Positions 9,976 through 20,152 are shown, counted from the stretch's first letter. The stretch: 64,000 nucleotides of DNA from Chryseobacterium indologenes (GCA_016025055.1 CP065590.1:1116001-1180000), one strand, 5' to 3'. Translations and numbers: made by a program. The notes: generated from the letters alone by a model not told the origin.

Positions 9976-11730
9976 ATGTTTCGATCACACACCAACGGAG
10001 AATTATCTCTAAAGAATCTGAATGAAGAAGTTACACTATCAGGATGGGTACAGACTATCCGTGATAAAGGATTTATGATTTGGGTAGATCTTCGAGATCG
10101 TTACGGAATTACCCAACTGGTGTTTGACCAGGACCGTTCTTCTGCTCAGTTGATGGAAGAAGCAAAGAAATTAGGCCGTGAGTTTGTGATTCAGGCTACC
10201 GGAAAAGTCATTGAAAGAGTAAGCAAGAATCCCAATATTCCAACGGGAGAAATTGAGCTTTTAGTAGAAAAATTAACGGTTCTGAATGAGTCACAATTGC
10301 CTCCTTTCACTATTGAAGATGAAACAGATGGTGGTGAAGAATTAAGAATGAAGTACCGTTATCTGGATATCAGAAGAAATCCGGTAAAAGATAAACTGAT
10401 TTTCCGTCACAAAATGGCACAGAAAGTAAGAAATTACTTATCTGAAGAAGGATTTATTGAAGTGGAAACTCCTGTCCTGATCAAATCTACTCCGGAAGGG
10501 GCAAGGGACTTTGTGGTTCCAAGCAGAATGAACCCGGGACAGTTTTATGCACTGCCACAATCTCCACAAACCTTCAAACAGCTCTTGATGGTAGGCGGTA
10601 TGGATAAGTATTTCCAGATTGTAAAATGTTTCCGTGATGAAGATTTAAGAGCCGACAGACAGCCGGAATTTACACAGATCGACTGTGAAATGGCTTTTGT
10701 AGAGCAGGAAGATATCATGAACGTTTTTGAAGGAATGACCCAAACTCTTTTAAAGGATATTACAGGTCAGGAATTCGGTGCTTTCCCAAGAATGACTTTC
10801 GCAGATGCGATGAGGAAATACGGAAACGACAAACCGGATATCCGTTTCGGAATGGAGTTTGTGGAACTTAATGAACTGGTTAAAGGAAAAGATTTCAAAA
10901 TATTTGATGATGCAGAATTAGTAGTGGGAATCAATGTGGAAGGATGTGCAGACTATACGAGAAAGCAGATTGACGAACTTGTAGACTGGGTAAAACGTCC
11001 ACAGGTTGGTGCTTCAGGATTGATTTGGGCAAAATTCCAGAATGATGGAGTGAAAACCTCATCAGTAAACAAATTCTACAACGAGGAGGATCTGGCAAAA
11101 ATCATCGAAAAATTTGGGGCCAAAGAAGGCGACTTAATGTTGATTCTTTCCGGAAATGAAAATAAAGTAAGAGCTCAGCTTTCTGCGTTAAGAATGGAGC
11201 TTGGAAACCGTTTAGGATTGAGAAAAGGAAATGAATTTGCACCACTTTGGGTCATTGACTTCCCTCTATTGGAATGGGATGAAGATACTGAAAGATACCA
11301 TGCAATGCACCATCCTTTCACCTCTCCAAAACCGGAAGATATCCATTTATTGGAAACTGATCCGGGTAAAGTAAGAGCCAACGCTTACGATATGGTTCTT
11401 AACGGAAACGAAATCGGGGGCGGATCGATCAGAATTTTTGACAAAGACCTTCAGTCTAAAATGTTTGACCTGTTAGGATTCTCAAAAGAAGAAGCGGAAG
11501 CTCAGTTTGGATTCTTAATGAATGCCTTTAAGTACGGAGCACCTCCACATGGTGGTTTAGCATTCGGATTTGACCGTCTGGTAGCGATTCTGGATGGCAA
11601 TGAAGTAATCAGAGACTATATCGCATTCCCTAAGAACAATTCCGGACGTGATGTCATGATTGATGCACCTGCTTCCATTGCTGATACACAGCTTGATGAG
11701 CTGGAATTAAAATTAGATTTAAAAGCATAA
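9976..11730 (+). CDS. aspS: Aspartyl-tRNA synthetase
   Basis: Class II synthetase that charges tRNA-Asp (584 residues from the chosen start). The N-terminal OB-fold anticodon-binding domain (about 1-110) has [19 protein letters not shown]. Motif 2 is seen as [18 protein letters not shown] and motif 3 as [13 protein letters not shown] near the C-terminus. The middle insert (about 290-400) is the bacterial GAD-type domain. A start seven codons upstream (9955) is possible, but [10 protein letters not shown] at 9976 matches the family N-terminus better. A TATCTTTG -7 box lies at 9908-9915. Confidence 0.97.
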   Translation: MFRSHTNGELSLKNLNEEVTLSGWVQTIRDKGFMIWVDLRDRYGITQLVFDQDRSSAQLMEEAKKLGREFVIQATGKVIERVSKNPNIPTGEIELLVEKLTVLNESQLPPFTIEDETDGGEELRMKYRYLDIRRNPVKDKLIFRHKMAQKVRNYLSEEGFIEVETPVLIKSTPEGARDFVVPSRMNPGQFYALPQSPQTFKQLLMVGGMDKYFQIVKCFRDEDLRADRQPEFTQIDCEMAFVEQEDIMNVFEGMTQTLLKDITGQEFGAFPRMTFADAMRKYGNDKPDIRFGMEFVELNELVKGKDFKIFDDAELVVGINVEGCADYTRKQIDELVDWVKRPQVGASGLIWAKFQNDGVKTSSVNKFYNEEDLAKIIEKFGAKEGDLMLILSGNENKVRAQLSALRMELGNRLGLRKGNEFAPLWVIDFPLLEWDEDTERYHAMHHPFTSPKPEDIHLLETDPGKVRANAYDMVLNGNEIGGGSIRIFDKDLQSKMFDLLGFSKEEAEAQFGFLMNAFKYGAPPHGGLAFGFDRLVAILDGNEVIRDYIAFPKNNSGRDVMIDAPASIADTQLDELELKLDLKA

Positions 11731-11734
11731 ATAT

Positions 11735-11762
11735 AAAGCGGGGCCAACACCCCGCTTTTTTA
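11735..11762 (+). terminator. aspS terminator
   Basis: AAAGCGGGG-CCAACA-CCCCGCTTT hairpin followed by T's. Confidence 0.85.
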
Positions 11763-11766
11763 TATT

Positions 11767-12300
11767 ATGAAAACCTTCATTCAGCTTCTTTCTTTCATTA
11801 GCTACGCATCAGCTTTGGGAATTGCTGCATACGTACTACGGGAACTATTAAAAAAAGTACTATACTATCCTCCTAACACAATAAATAGCGCTAAAGAAAA
11901 ACTTTCAAAACACCAATCCATACTTGGACTATGTTTTCCATTAAGTATTGCTTGTATTATAGGCAGCAAAGCACTTATAAAACATGATTTCCAAAAAATG
12001 CTGAAAGAAAACAAGATTATTCTGGTAGAAGTCAACGGATTTCCCTTCGCTCAGGAAGATGGTGCCGACCTTTTCACAAAATTTGAAGAAGATCCCGGAC
12101 GTTTTCATTGTGAATCGTATTCCGGAAATATTACTTTTGAAAATAATGAGTCAATTCCTATTGAAGTTATTCAACATTGTTATGAGGAAAATAAATACAT
12201 TATTGTTTCAAAGAAGTATTCAACCGATGCTACCATTGGAATTATTACAACTTCAAAATTCCAGTATATAAAAAATAAAATTCCATCTGAAGATCAGTGA
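11767..12300 (+). CDS. Hypothetical membrane-anchored protein
   Basis: A 177-residue protein that I do not recognise. Two hydrophobic segments lie in the N-terminal half (about 5-25 and 50-68). A soluble domain of about 100 residues follows, with mixed beta-like sequence (IILVEVNGFPFAQEDGADLF, KYIIVSKKYSTDATIGIITT). It begins right after the aspS terminator and is convergent with purA. No function is proposed. Confidence 0.6.
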   Translation: MKTFIQLLSFISYASALGIAAYVLRELLKKVLYYPPNTINSAKEKLSKHQSILGLCFPLSIACIIGSKALIKHDFQKMLKENKIILVEVNGFPFAQEDGADLFTKFEEDPGRFHCESYSGNITFENNESIPIEVIQHCYEENKYIIVSKKYSTDATIGIITTSKFQYIKNKIPSEDQ

Positions 12301-12314
12301 TAATCCTCAGCAGA

Positions 12315-13583
12315 TCATTTCATTTTCAACATCTGCTCTCTTCCCGGGCCTGTGGACAAATACGATACAGGAATACCCAGCTCAGCTTCCAGGAAAGATA
12401 AAAACTCAGTGAGTTCAACCGGCAGTTCCGAAGAATTCTTCATATTAGAAAAATCGGCTTCCCATCCATTCATCCACTTCAGCACAGGGCGGGTATTTTC
12501 AGAAAGAGTACCGGAAACCGTTTCAAGTGTTCCGTCCTCCGATTCGTAATGAGTGCAGACAGCAACAGATTTTAAACCACTTAACACATCAGCTTTTGTT
12601 AAAACCAGTTGAGTTACACCATTAATCATTATAGCATATTTTAACGCCGGTAAATCTAACCAGCCTGTCCTTCTCGGCCGGCCGGTATTGGAACCGAATT
12701 CATTTCCTTTCGTTCTGATCTCATCTCCTAACTCGTCAAAAAGTTCAGTTGGGAATGCTCCGTTTCCTACTCTAGTACAATATGCTTTTGCTATCCCATA
12801 GATTTCTCCCATTTTTTTCGGCGAAATCCCCAGTCCGCTGCAAGCACCAGCTGCTGTGGTAGAAGAAGAGGTTACATAAGGATAAGTCCCGTGATCGATA
12901 TCCAGCATAGCGGCCTGTGAACCTTCGGCTAATATTGTTTTTCCTTCTGATAAAGCATTATTCAGATAGATTTCCGTTTCCGTACACCTGAATCTTTTCA
13001 GGAAATCTACTGCATCCAGAAATTCCTCTGTAATTTCTTCCAATATTGGTAAAGTCATCTTTCCGGCAGCCAGCATCTTATAATCTCTTTCGATGATGTA
13101 CCGGGCCCTGCTTTTAAAATCGGGAGCATACATATCCCCTATTCTCAGGTTCTGTCTTAAAATTTTATTGGAATACGCCTGTGCGATTCCATTTTTTGTA
13201 GTTCCTATAGTAGTAAAATCGGGATTTTCCTCCATGAAAACATCAAGAAGCTTGTGTGTTGGCAATACAAAATGTGCCTTTCTGGAAATAATGATATTGT
13301 TTTCCGGTTGTAGGGAGGCATCAAATAATTGAAGGTTGAGTATTTCCTTTTTAAAGCTTACAGGATCCAGAACAGTTCCCGTACCGATCACATTCTGTAC
13401 TCTGTTCATAAAAATCCCGGAAGGGATCATTTTAAGGGTAATTCTCTTTCCGTTTCGTTCTATGCTGTGCCCTGCATTCGATCCTCCGTTGAAACGGGCT
13501 GTAATGTCATAGTTTTCACTGATCAGGTCAATAAATTTCCCTTTTCCTTCATCACCCCACTGCAATCCTAATACGATATCCAT
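12315..13583 (-). CDS. purA: Adenylosuccinate synthetase, divergent form
   Basis: Family enzyme that converts IMP, aspartate and GTP to adenylosuccinate in AMP synthesis (422 residues). QWGDEGKGK (8-16), NAGH (about 36-39) and TKADVL, the NKxD-like guanine site, are all present. Two normally well-conserved loops differ: GTTKNGIAQAY (127-137) where GTTG(R/K)GIGP is usual, and EGSQAAMLDID (220-230) where EGAQG is usual. The C-terminal STGPGREQM also departs from GPDR. It may be a second, specialised PurA rather than the housekeeping one; the window cannot show whether another copy exists. A -7 box and a palindrome shared with the neighbouring Crp/Fnr gene lie upstream. Confidence 0.88.
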   Translation of the reverse strand: MDIVLGLQWGDEGKGKFIDLISENYDITARFNGGSNAGHSIERNGKRITLKMIPSGIFMNRVQNVIGTGTVLDPVSFKKEILNLQLFDASLQPENNIIISRKAHFVLPTHKLLDVFMEENPDFTTIGTTKNGIAQAYSNKILRQNLRIGDMYAPDFKSRARYIIERDYKMLAAGKMTLPILEEITEEFLDAVDFLKRFRCTETEIYLNNALSEGKTILAEGSQAAMLDIDHGTYPYVTSSSTTAAGACSGLGISPKKMGEIYGIAKAYCTRVGNGAFPTELFDELGDEIRTKGNEFGSNTGRPRRTGWLDLPALKYAIMINGVTQLVLTKADVLSGLKSVAVCTHYESEDGTLETVSGTLSENTRPVLKWMNGWEADFSNMKNSSELPVELTEFLSFLEAELGIPVSYLSTGPGREQMLKMK

Positions 13584-13601
13584 ATTTTAAATTTTATGAG
13601 A

Positions 13602-13645
13602 CAAAGCTATGACTCTTTGAAACGAAGGCCATTGTCAATTGACAA
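13602..13645 (-). promoter_or_regulatory. purA promoter with Crp/Fnr-type palindrome
   Basis: TAGCTTTG on the minus strand (13602-13609) matches the -7 box. The perfect palindrome TTGTCAATTGACAA (13632-13645) is centred 29.5 bp upstream of the box edge. The same arms (TTGTCA-N2-TGACAA) occur at the identical distance from the -7 box of the Crp/Fnr gene. The sequence is seen directly; regulation by that protein is inferred. Confidence 0.6.
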
Positions 13646-13809
13646 AAACGTATTGCTAAAAATGTATCATACAGATATTAATCAGATATTAATCAATCTA
13701 AAGCCAATTTTCACCCTAGAGACATTGTTTTAAGTTTTAAAAAGCAGAACGGTCTAAAGCCCGTTCCTATTGCATTTTTTTTATTTATATAGATCTATTT
13801 TTTACTGCG

Positions 13810-13928
13810 CCTCTTGGCTCTTGACTCTTGACTCTTGACTCTTGACTCTTGCCTCTTGGCTCATGACTCTTGGCTCTTGCCTCTTGCCTCTTGGCTCATG
13901 ACTCTTGGCTCTTGCCTCTTGCCTCTTT
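13810..13928. repeat. Heptamer tandem array, 17 units
   Basis: Seventeen consecutive 7-bp units of the form NCTCTTG (119 bp), where the first base varies among A, G and C and two units read GCTCATG. A five-unit block (GCTCATG, ACTCTTG, GCTCTTG, CCTCTTG, CCTCTTG/T) occurs twice, so there is a 35-bp higher-order period. The array ends three bases past the stop of the Crp/Fnr gene. The rest of the gap (13584-13809) holds the purA promoter and nothing else I can identify. Confidence 0.95.
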
Positions 13929-13931
13929 ATT

Positions 13932-14504
13932 CTACTCATTAATATTTCTTCTGATCCTGCTCAGTGATGAAGGTGTCACTCCAAGATAGGAAGCCAGCAT
14001 CGATTGCGGAACTCTGTTTGCCAATCCTGGGTAATGATTTAAAAAGTGAATATACCGTGCTTTTGCATCCTGATTGAGCATAATGCTCGCTACCTTGAGT
14101 TTATTCTCTGCGACAAACGCATGAATTCTCGCAAAAAGTACCGGCCATACACTAATTTTTTCTTCCAAAACTTTGAAATGTTTAAGATCAATTACGAGTA
14201 AAACAGCATCGGTAATCGCCTCTATATCCTCATGAGCCGGCAGCTGATCGGTAAACCCCTGAAAATCCCCGATAAAGCGACCTTCATAGATAAAATAGCG
14301 GGTAAAGTCATCTCCCTGCTTGTTATAATACAGTGAACGGAATACTCCATCTTTTACAAAAGCAATCCTTTGGCTGGGCTTTCCGGCTTCTACAAAAGTC
14401 TCGCCCTTCCGTATTTTGATTTCCTGAATTCCTGCTGCAATCAGGAGCTGATCACTTTCATTCAGTAATCCGAATTTTTTGATGTAACTAAAAAGTTCTT
14501 CCAT
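13932..14504 (-). CDS. Crp/Fnr family transcriptional regulator
   Basis: A 190-residue regulator. The N-terminal half (about 20-115) is a cyclic-nucleotide-binding-type beta barrel (IRKGETFVEAGKPSQRIAFVKDG). The C-terminal helix-turn-helix (about 165-188) reads MLASYLGVTPSSLSRIRR. I see no cysteine set for an FNR Fe-S cluster, so the effector is unknown. It is divergent from Ku-LigD. The intergenic palindrome TTGTCATTTGACAA sits at an activator-like distance from its own -7 box, which suggests autoregulation. Its 3' end abuts the heptamer array. Confidence 0.9.
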   Translation of the reverse strand: MEELFSYIKKFGLLNESDQLLIAAGIQEIKIRKGETFVEAGKPSQRIAFVKDGVFRSLYYNKQGDDFTRYFIYEGRFIGDFQGFTDQLPAHEDIEAITDAVLLVIDLKHFKVLEEKISVWPVLFARIHAFVAENKLKVASIMLNQDAKARYIHFLNHYPGLANRVPQSMLASYLGVTPSSLSRIRRNINE

Positions 14505-14530
14505 ATTATTTTACCCGTGAATCCGATATA

Positions 14531-14574
14531 TAAAGGTATAAAACTCGCTGACAAAAACAATTGTCATTTGACAA
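14531..14574 (-). promoter_or_regulatory. Promoter and palindrome of the Crp/Fnr gene
   Basis: A -7-like box TACCTTTA (14531-14538, minus) lies 29.5 bp from the centre of the palindrome TTGTCA-TT-TGACAA (14561-14574). This is the same geometry as at purA. The site is also 79 bp upstream of the Ku start, so a bound regulator could act on both directions. I see no clear TAnnTTTG box for Ku. Confidence 0.55.
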
Positions 14575-14646
14575 CAAAGCCTGCTAAAGATACCACAAAA
14601 ACCTGTCACGGCATATTAATTGATTGATTTTTAAAAACGTAAGACA

Positions 14647-15432
14647 ATGAAAGCAATATGGAATGGCGCCATTGGCTTCGGTTTAGTAAACATTCCCGTG
14701 AAGATTTACTCTGCTACTGAAACCACAAAACTGGACCTAGACATGCTTGATAAATCCGATTTTTCCAATATCCGGTTCAAGCGTGTAAACGAGAATACGG
14801 GAAAAGAAGTAAAATGGGAAAATATTGTCAAAGGTTTTCTTATGGATGATAAATATATTGTCCTTGATGAAGAGGATTATGCAGCTGCAAGCCCTGAAAA
14901 AACAAAAATACTTTCTATCGATCAGTTTGTAAAAGAATCGGAAGTAGACAGCGTTTATTTTGAAACACCTTATTATCTGGAACCTCAGAAAAATGGGGAA
15001 AACGCTTACAGGCTCCTGTTAAAAGCTCTTGAAGAAACCCAAATGGTAGGAATCGGAACTTTTGTACTCCGGGAAACGGAAACCATCGGTATGATTCGAC
15101 CATATAAAGATAATATCCTGGTTCTGAATCGTCTCAGATTTGATCAGGAAATCAGAGATTACACAGATTTAAAGCTACCCGCACAGAAAGCACCTAAACC
15201 GGCAGAGCTCAAAATGGCAGTCAGTCTTATCAAACAACTTTCTCAGGAATTTGATCCTGCCCTATATAAAGATACTTATTCTGATGAACTGATGAAAATC
15301 ATTAAACAGAAAGCGAAAGGTAAAAATGTAAAAGCTAAAAAAGCAGAGCCTGCAAAAGAGGGTAAAGTAATTGACCTGATGGCGCAACTGAAGGCCAGCT
15401 TAAGCAGTTCCAAATCTAAATCCGCATCATAA
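14647..15432 (+). CDS. ku: Ku protein (non-homologous end joining)
   Basis: Bacterial Ku (261 residues), which binds double-strand break ends as a homodimer and recruits LigD. The opening MKAIWNGAIGFGLVNIPVKIY is the family signature. The core beta barrel runs to about residue 220, followed by a Lys-rich tail (KAKGKNVKAKKAEPAKEG) typical of bacterial Ku. Its stop overlaps the ligD start by one base, so the two are translationally coupled. Confidence 0.96.
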   Translation: MKAIWNGAIGFGLVNIPVKIYSATETTKLDLDMLDKSDFSNIRFKRVNENTGKEVKWENIVKGFLMDDKYIVLDEEDYAAASPEKTKILSIDQFVKESEVDSVYFETPYYLEPQKNGENAYRLLLKALEETQMVGIGTFVLRETETIGMIRPYKDNILVLNRLRFDQEIRDYTDLKLPAQKAPKPAELKMAVSLIKQLSQEFDPALYKDTYSDELMKIIKQKAKGKNVKAKKAEPAKEGKVIDLMAQLKASLSSSKSKSAS

Positions 15433-17986
15433 TGGCTCTGAAAGATTATCAACAGAAACGGAAGTTCGATGAAACTTCTGAACCTAAAGGAAAAACAAAG
15501 AAGAGCAAAAATAAACTGATTTTTGTGATTCAAAGGCATGCTGCTACCCGACTTCATTATGATTTCAGACTGGAAATGGAAGGAGTACTGAAAAGCTGGG
15601 CGGTTCCCAAAGGCCCATCATTAGATCCAAACGATAAACGTCTTGCCATGATGGTAGAAGATCATCCTTATGATTATAAAGATTTTGAAGGAAATATTCC
15701 CGAAGGAAACTATGGTGCCGGCCAGGTAGAAGTATGGGATAGCGGAACTTACGAACCTTTAGATGAAAATTCTAAACTCTCTGATGAAAAAGAGCTGTTG
15801 AAAGAATTGCATGCGGGATCTTTAAAGTTTGTTCTCCATGGCAAAAAGCTCAAAGGTGAATTTGCTCTGGTTAAAATGAAAAACAGTGAAAATAATGCCT
15901 GGCTGCTTATCAAACATAAGGATGAGTTTGCAGAAAGTCCGTATGATGCAGAAGAAAACACTTCACCAAAATCATTGGTCACAAAATTTCTGGAGGAAAA
16001 AAAAAGCCTAAAAACAAGCAAAAAAAAGAAGTTGTAGTATCTGAGAAAAAATTCAGGAAATTCAATGATTTAGGCAGTGAAAAAAAAGTAGCAAACTATA
16101 TTCAGCCTATGCTGGCTAAACTTTCCGGCGAAGCCTTTAATGATAAAGACTGGGTTTTCGAAATAAAATGGGATGGTTACCGTGCCATTGCAGACTTAAG
16201 CCACAAACAACCACTCTTCTACTCCCGCAACGGCATTTCGTTTTTATCAAAATTTAAAATCATTACCACTGATTTTGACCGACAGAAATATCAAATGATC
16301 CTTGATGGTGAGGTGGTGGCCTATGATCATGAAGGGCGACCAAATTTCCAGCTTTTACAGCAAATTGGGGATAATCCCGGCCTGGCACTTGTTTACCAGG
16401 TTTTTGATATTTTATGGCTAAACGGCCATTCTACGGAAGAACTTCCTTTACTTCAACGTAAAGAATTATTGAAAGAAGCACTGGTGGAAACCGATGTTAT
16501 CAAATATTGTGATCATATTCCTGAAAAAGGGATTGACTTCTTTGAACAAATGAAAAAAATGCAACTGGAAGGAATGATTGCCAAGCGTGCAGACAGCCTG
16601 TATGTAGAAAACCATAGAACCAGTGACTGGCTTAAAATTAAATTTACCAATACGGAGGAAGCCATTATTTGTGGATTTACCGAGCCACGAGGTTCAAGAA
16701 AAAGCTTTGGTGCGTTGATCCTGGGGAATTATATTGATGGCAGACTGACCTATTGCGGACATACCGGAACAGGATTCAACAACAATTCGCTTCAGGAACT
16801 TTATGAGAGGCTTCATCCACTCATCATGAAAACTTCACCTTTTGAAACCATTCCGAAAACCAATATGCCTGTTACGTGGATTAAACCGGAACTGGTTTGC
16901 GAAATAAAATACTCTGAAATTACAAAAGACGGTATCTACAGACATCCTGTTTTTATAGCGATACGAGAGGACAAAGAACCGGAGGATATTGTAAATACTG
17001 TACATGAACACACCGAAAAATTTAAAAATATGAAAGCTAAAACTTCTTCAAAAAAAGCAGAAACTCATGAAAAAGAGAAGGAAATCACTTTAAACAAACA
17101 TATCGTCAAACTGACCAATCAGGATAAAGTTTATTTCCCAAAAGACGGTATTACAAAAGGAGATGTAATTGCCTATTATCAATCGGTTGCTACCTATATT
17201 TTACCACATTTGAAAAACAGACCACTTTCTCTCAATCGTTTTCCTAATGGAATTGAAGAACAAAGCTTTTATCAAAAAGATGCGGGTGAGCATATTCCTG
17301 ACTGGATCAAAACGACTCAGGTGTATTCCGAATCGAATGACAAATACATTGATTATATATATTGTAATGATAAGGCTACTTTGGCCTATCTGAATAACCT
17401 TGGATGTATTGATCTTAACCCCTGGAACAGCTCGTTGCCTGATCTGGAGCACCCTGATTATCTCGTTTTAGATTTGGATCCGTCGAAAAAAAACACATTT
17501 GATGATGTGATTGAAACAGCTCTCCAGGTCAACGAAGTATTAAATTCTATAAAAATAAAGGGATACTGCAAAACTTCCGGAAGCACAGGAATTCACATCT
17601 ATATCCCGATGGGAGGGAATTATGACTTTGACCAGGTAAAAGATTTTGCACACATTCTCATGAAACAAGTGAATGAAAGACTTCCGAAAATTACAACACT
17701 TGAAAGGAGTTTACAGAAAAGAGATTCCAATAAAATATACCTTGACTACCTCCAAAACAGAACAGGACAGACATTAGCCAGTGCTTACAGTCTAAGACCC
17801 AAAGAAGGGGCTTCGGTTTCCATGCCTTTAGATTGGGAAGAACTTAAGCCGGGTATCAGACCTGCAGACTATAATATTCATAACAGTCTGGAAAGGATTA
17901 AAGAGAAAGGAGATTTATTCAAACCTGTGCTGGGAAAGGGGATTGATATGATGAAAGCATTGGAACTGCTTCAGAACATTGATTAA
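15432..17986 (+). CDS. ligD: DNA ligase D (frameshifted)
   Basis: Multi-domain end-joining enzyme with the order phosphoesterase, ligase, polymerase. The first part (15432 to about 16000) is the 3'-phosphoesterase domain (FVIQRHAATRLHYDFRLEM, PEGNYGAGQVEVWD). The ligase domain follows, with the adenylation motif KWDGYR just after 16160. The primase-like polymerase domain is C-terminal (KVYFPKDGITKGD, NRFPNGI, LVLDLDPS). The reading shifts at an A9 run (15997-16005); ten A would give a continuous protein of about 851 residues through a Lys-rich linker. A one-base sequencing deletion is likely. Confidence 0.93.
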
Positions 17987-18030
17987 CGTTCAGTACTATC
18001 AAAGCATTAATAATCTATGCAATAAGTAAT

Positions 18031-18066
18031 AAAAAAACCCTGCATGATCTCAATGCAGGATTTTTA
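18031..18066. terminator. Bidirectional terminator
   Basis: CCTGCAT-GATCTCA-ATGCAGG hairpin with an A run on one side and a T run on the other. It lies between the convergent ligD and mscS-like genes. Confidence 0.8.
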
Positions 18067-18085
18067 TGATCATATTAAAATACCG

Positions 18086-18931
18086 TTACTGGTTGTAAAC
18101 GTGCACATCTCTTTGTGGAAAAGGAATTCCGATTCCGGCCTGATCAAGGGCTTCTTTACAACTGATAATCAGTTCTTCATTCATTGTCCAGAAATCAGCA
18201 GCTGTAGCACTTACTCTTATTGATAAATTTACGGCACTGTCCCCAAGCTCAGTCACTACTACCTGCGGTGCCGGTGTAGCAAGGGCATATTGATTATTTT
18301 TTATAACATCCAATAAAAGGTCCTTTGTTTTTCTAAGGTCTGCATCGTAAGCAACCCCTATATCAAGTGCTGTTCTTCGTATTCCCAGTTGTGTAAAGTT
18401 GGTAATGCTGTTATTTGAAACGACTCCATTAGGAATAACAATTAAATGATTCTGGGGAGTAATCAGTTTGGTATGGAAGATATCAATTGCCTGTACCGTT
18501 CCTGATACTCCGGAATTAGTAGAAATAAAATCTCCGATCTTAAATGGTTTTAGTAAAAGAATAAGTATTCCCCCTGCAAAATTTGTCAGTGATCCCTGTA
18601 AAGCAAGACCTACGGCCAGACCGGCAGCACCAATCATCGCTACGAATGCTGAAGTCTGTACTCCCAATTGCGTAACTACCACGATGAAAAGCAGAATATT
18701 AAGTCCCCAGTTGATAATATTTAAAAGGAAAAGCTGTAAAGAAGCTTCCATATTACGCTTTTTAAAAGCTTTTTCAACAAGTTTTTTAATCATTCTGATC
18801 ATCCACGAACCTATCAGGTAAATCAATACCGCAGAAACTACTGCCGTAAAAATTCGTGGAGCCCATGAAATGGCAGAAGCGATTAAAGTGTCCCAATGTT
18901 GCTGAATGTTGTTCAATTCCAGATTGTCCAT
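18086..18931 (-). CDS. MscS family mechanosensitive ion channel
   Basis: A 281-residue small-conductance mechanosensitive channel that releases solutes on osmotic downshift. It has three N-terminal membrane helices (about 20-140). The pore-lining helix is Gly/Ala rich (MIGAAGLAVGLALQGSLTNFAGGILIL). The MscS beta domain (PFKIGDFI, IDIFHTKLITPQNHLIVIPNG) and C-terminal alpha-beta domain follow. It is a single-gene unit convergent with ligD. Confidence 0.93.
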   Translation of the reverse strand: MDNLELNNIQQHWDTLIASAISWAPRIFTAVVSAVLIYLIGSWMIRMIKKLVEKAFKKRNMEASLQLFLLNIINWGLNILLFIVVVTQLGVQTSAFVAMIGAAGLAVGLALQGSLTNFAGGILILLLKPFKIGDFISTNSGVSGTVQAIDIFHTKLITPQNHLIVIPNGVVSNNSITNFTQLGIRRTALDIGVAYDADLRKTKDLLLDVIKNNQYALATPAPQVVVTELGDSAVNLSIRVSATAADFWTMNEELIISCKEALDQAGIGIPFPQRDVHVYNQ

Positions 18932-19285
18932 TTGTATTGTACTATTTAAGTGTTTTTAATTTGAATTTCAGACTCTTCACCATGTATGAATTCCCAATGA
19001 AATTGTGTAAAATAATCTATACCCAAAAGAAACGATGCCTTACCTGCCCGGAGGTAAAGTAAAATGTTTTAAAAACACAGAAATAGATTGATTGCTAAAC
19101 AGAAGGGTTCAACATTACTCAATGATCATTCGGAATTACATCTTACATAAAGAAATAATTTCGGTTCTGACTATTACAAAAAAGGTACCGAACTTTCGTT
19201 TTATCGGAACTTATACACATAAAAGTGATAATTAACCAGATGTGTTCAAAATATTTTTTACAAAAGTATTTAATTAGGGTACAAA
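18932..19285. other. Intergenic gap, no gene seen
   Basis: A 354-bp AT-rich stretch between the MscS gene and the SDR gene, both on the minus strand. It should hold the MscS promoter. I found no convincing short gene, hairpin or RNA. Confidence 0.5.
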
Positions 19286-20020
19286 CTATGGGAGTTTTGC
19301 GACCAGACTTTCAGGTAAAAGCCTTAAAATATGGTAAATGATCTTCCATTTAAAATTTGGAACAATGGTAAAAGAATTTCCCGCATTGACGATAAATTTT
19401 GCCACGTAATCAGGTTCCATAATCAGGGACTCGTTCAGTTGCAGTCCGTCATTAATTTTTGTTCTGATATACCCAATTACCAGAGCATTGACAATTATTT
19501 TCCGGGCTGAAAGTTCCTGTCTCAATCCGGCAAGATATTGTGTAAAAGCGGCCTTTGTGCTTCCATACACAAAATTACTTTTCCTTCCTCTTACTCCGGA
19601 TAATGAAGAGAGCCCTACAATCCTTTCGAGATTTTTATTGCTTTCATCCATGGCAATAATATTCAGGACAGATACTGCGCCCATATAATTGACTTCCATC
19701 ATTTGTTTTGCTCCTCGGAAATCGGTTAATGCACTGTGATTATCTACTAAAAAACCTGCTGCATAGACAACAATATGAGGTTTTACAGGAAGATCAGCAT
19801 ACAATTTCCGATGTGAATCAAAATCCGCAGCATCAAAATATAAAACCGTTACTTTATCCTGATTCAGATTATCTGACACCATAAAATCCTCGAGTGATGT
19901 TGTATTTCTGGAAGCAGCGATCACAGAAAAGCCCTTTTCAAGGTATTGGATGATACATTGTTTTGCTACGTCTGAATTAGCTCCTAAAATGAGAACCGTT
20001 TTGCCTGTGTTTTGATTCAT
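19286..20020 (-). CDS. SDR family oxidoreductase
   Basis: A 244-residue short-chain dehydrogenase/reductase. The N-terminal Rossmann loop is VLILGANSDVAKQ, a variant of TGxxxGxG. The catalytic Ser lies in VGLSSLSGVRG and the YxxxK pair in FVYGSTKAAF (about 150-160). It uses NAD(P)H. The GANSDVA-type loop resembles SDRs that act with FAD oxidases in sugar epimerisation (DprE2-like), but no partner gene is nearby, so the substrate is unknown. Confidence 0.85.
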   Translation of the reverse strand: MNQNTGKTVLILGANSDVAKQCIIQYLEKGFSVIAASRNTTSLEDFMVSDNLNQDKVTVLYFDAADFDSHRKLYADLPVKPHIVVYAAGFLVDNHSALTDFRGAKQMMEVNYMGAVSVLNIIAMDESNKNLERIVGLSSLSGVRGRKSNFVYGSTKAAFTQYLAGLRQELSARKIIVNALVIGYIRTKINDGLQLNESLIMEPDYVAKFIVNAGNSFTIVPNFKWKIIYHILRLLPESLVAKLP

Positions 20021-20152
20021 ACGGCAAAGATAATTTTTATTACCGCTAATTTCACTAATGTTTTCTCAAATAAGCACAAATGATTTCGAGCACTACCCAA
20101 TCAGGAATTGATAGGTTATCCGTATTTTTATTAATTATGGAGCAAAGCATAT

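Noticed and set aside
13810..13928. The heptamer array as a CRISPR array
   Set aside because: The units are 7 bp without spacers and no cas genes are present.
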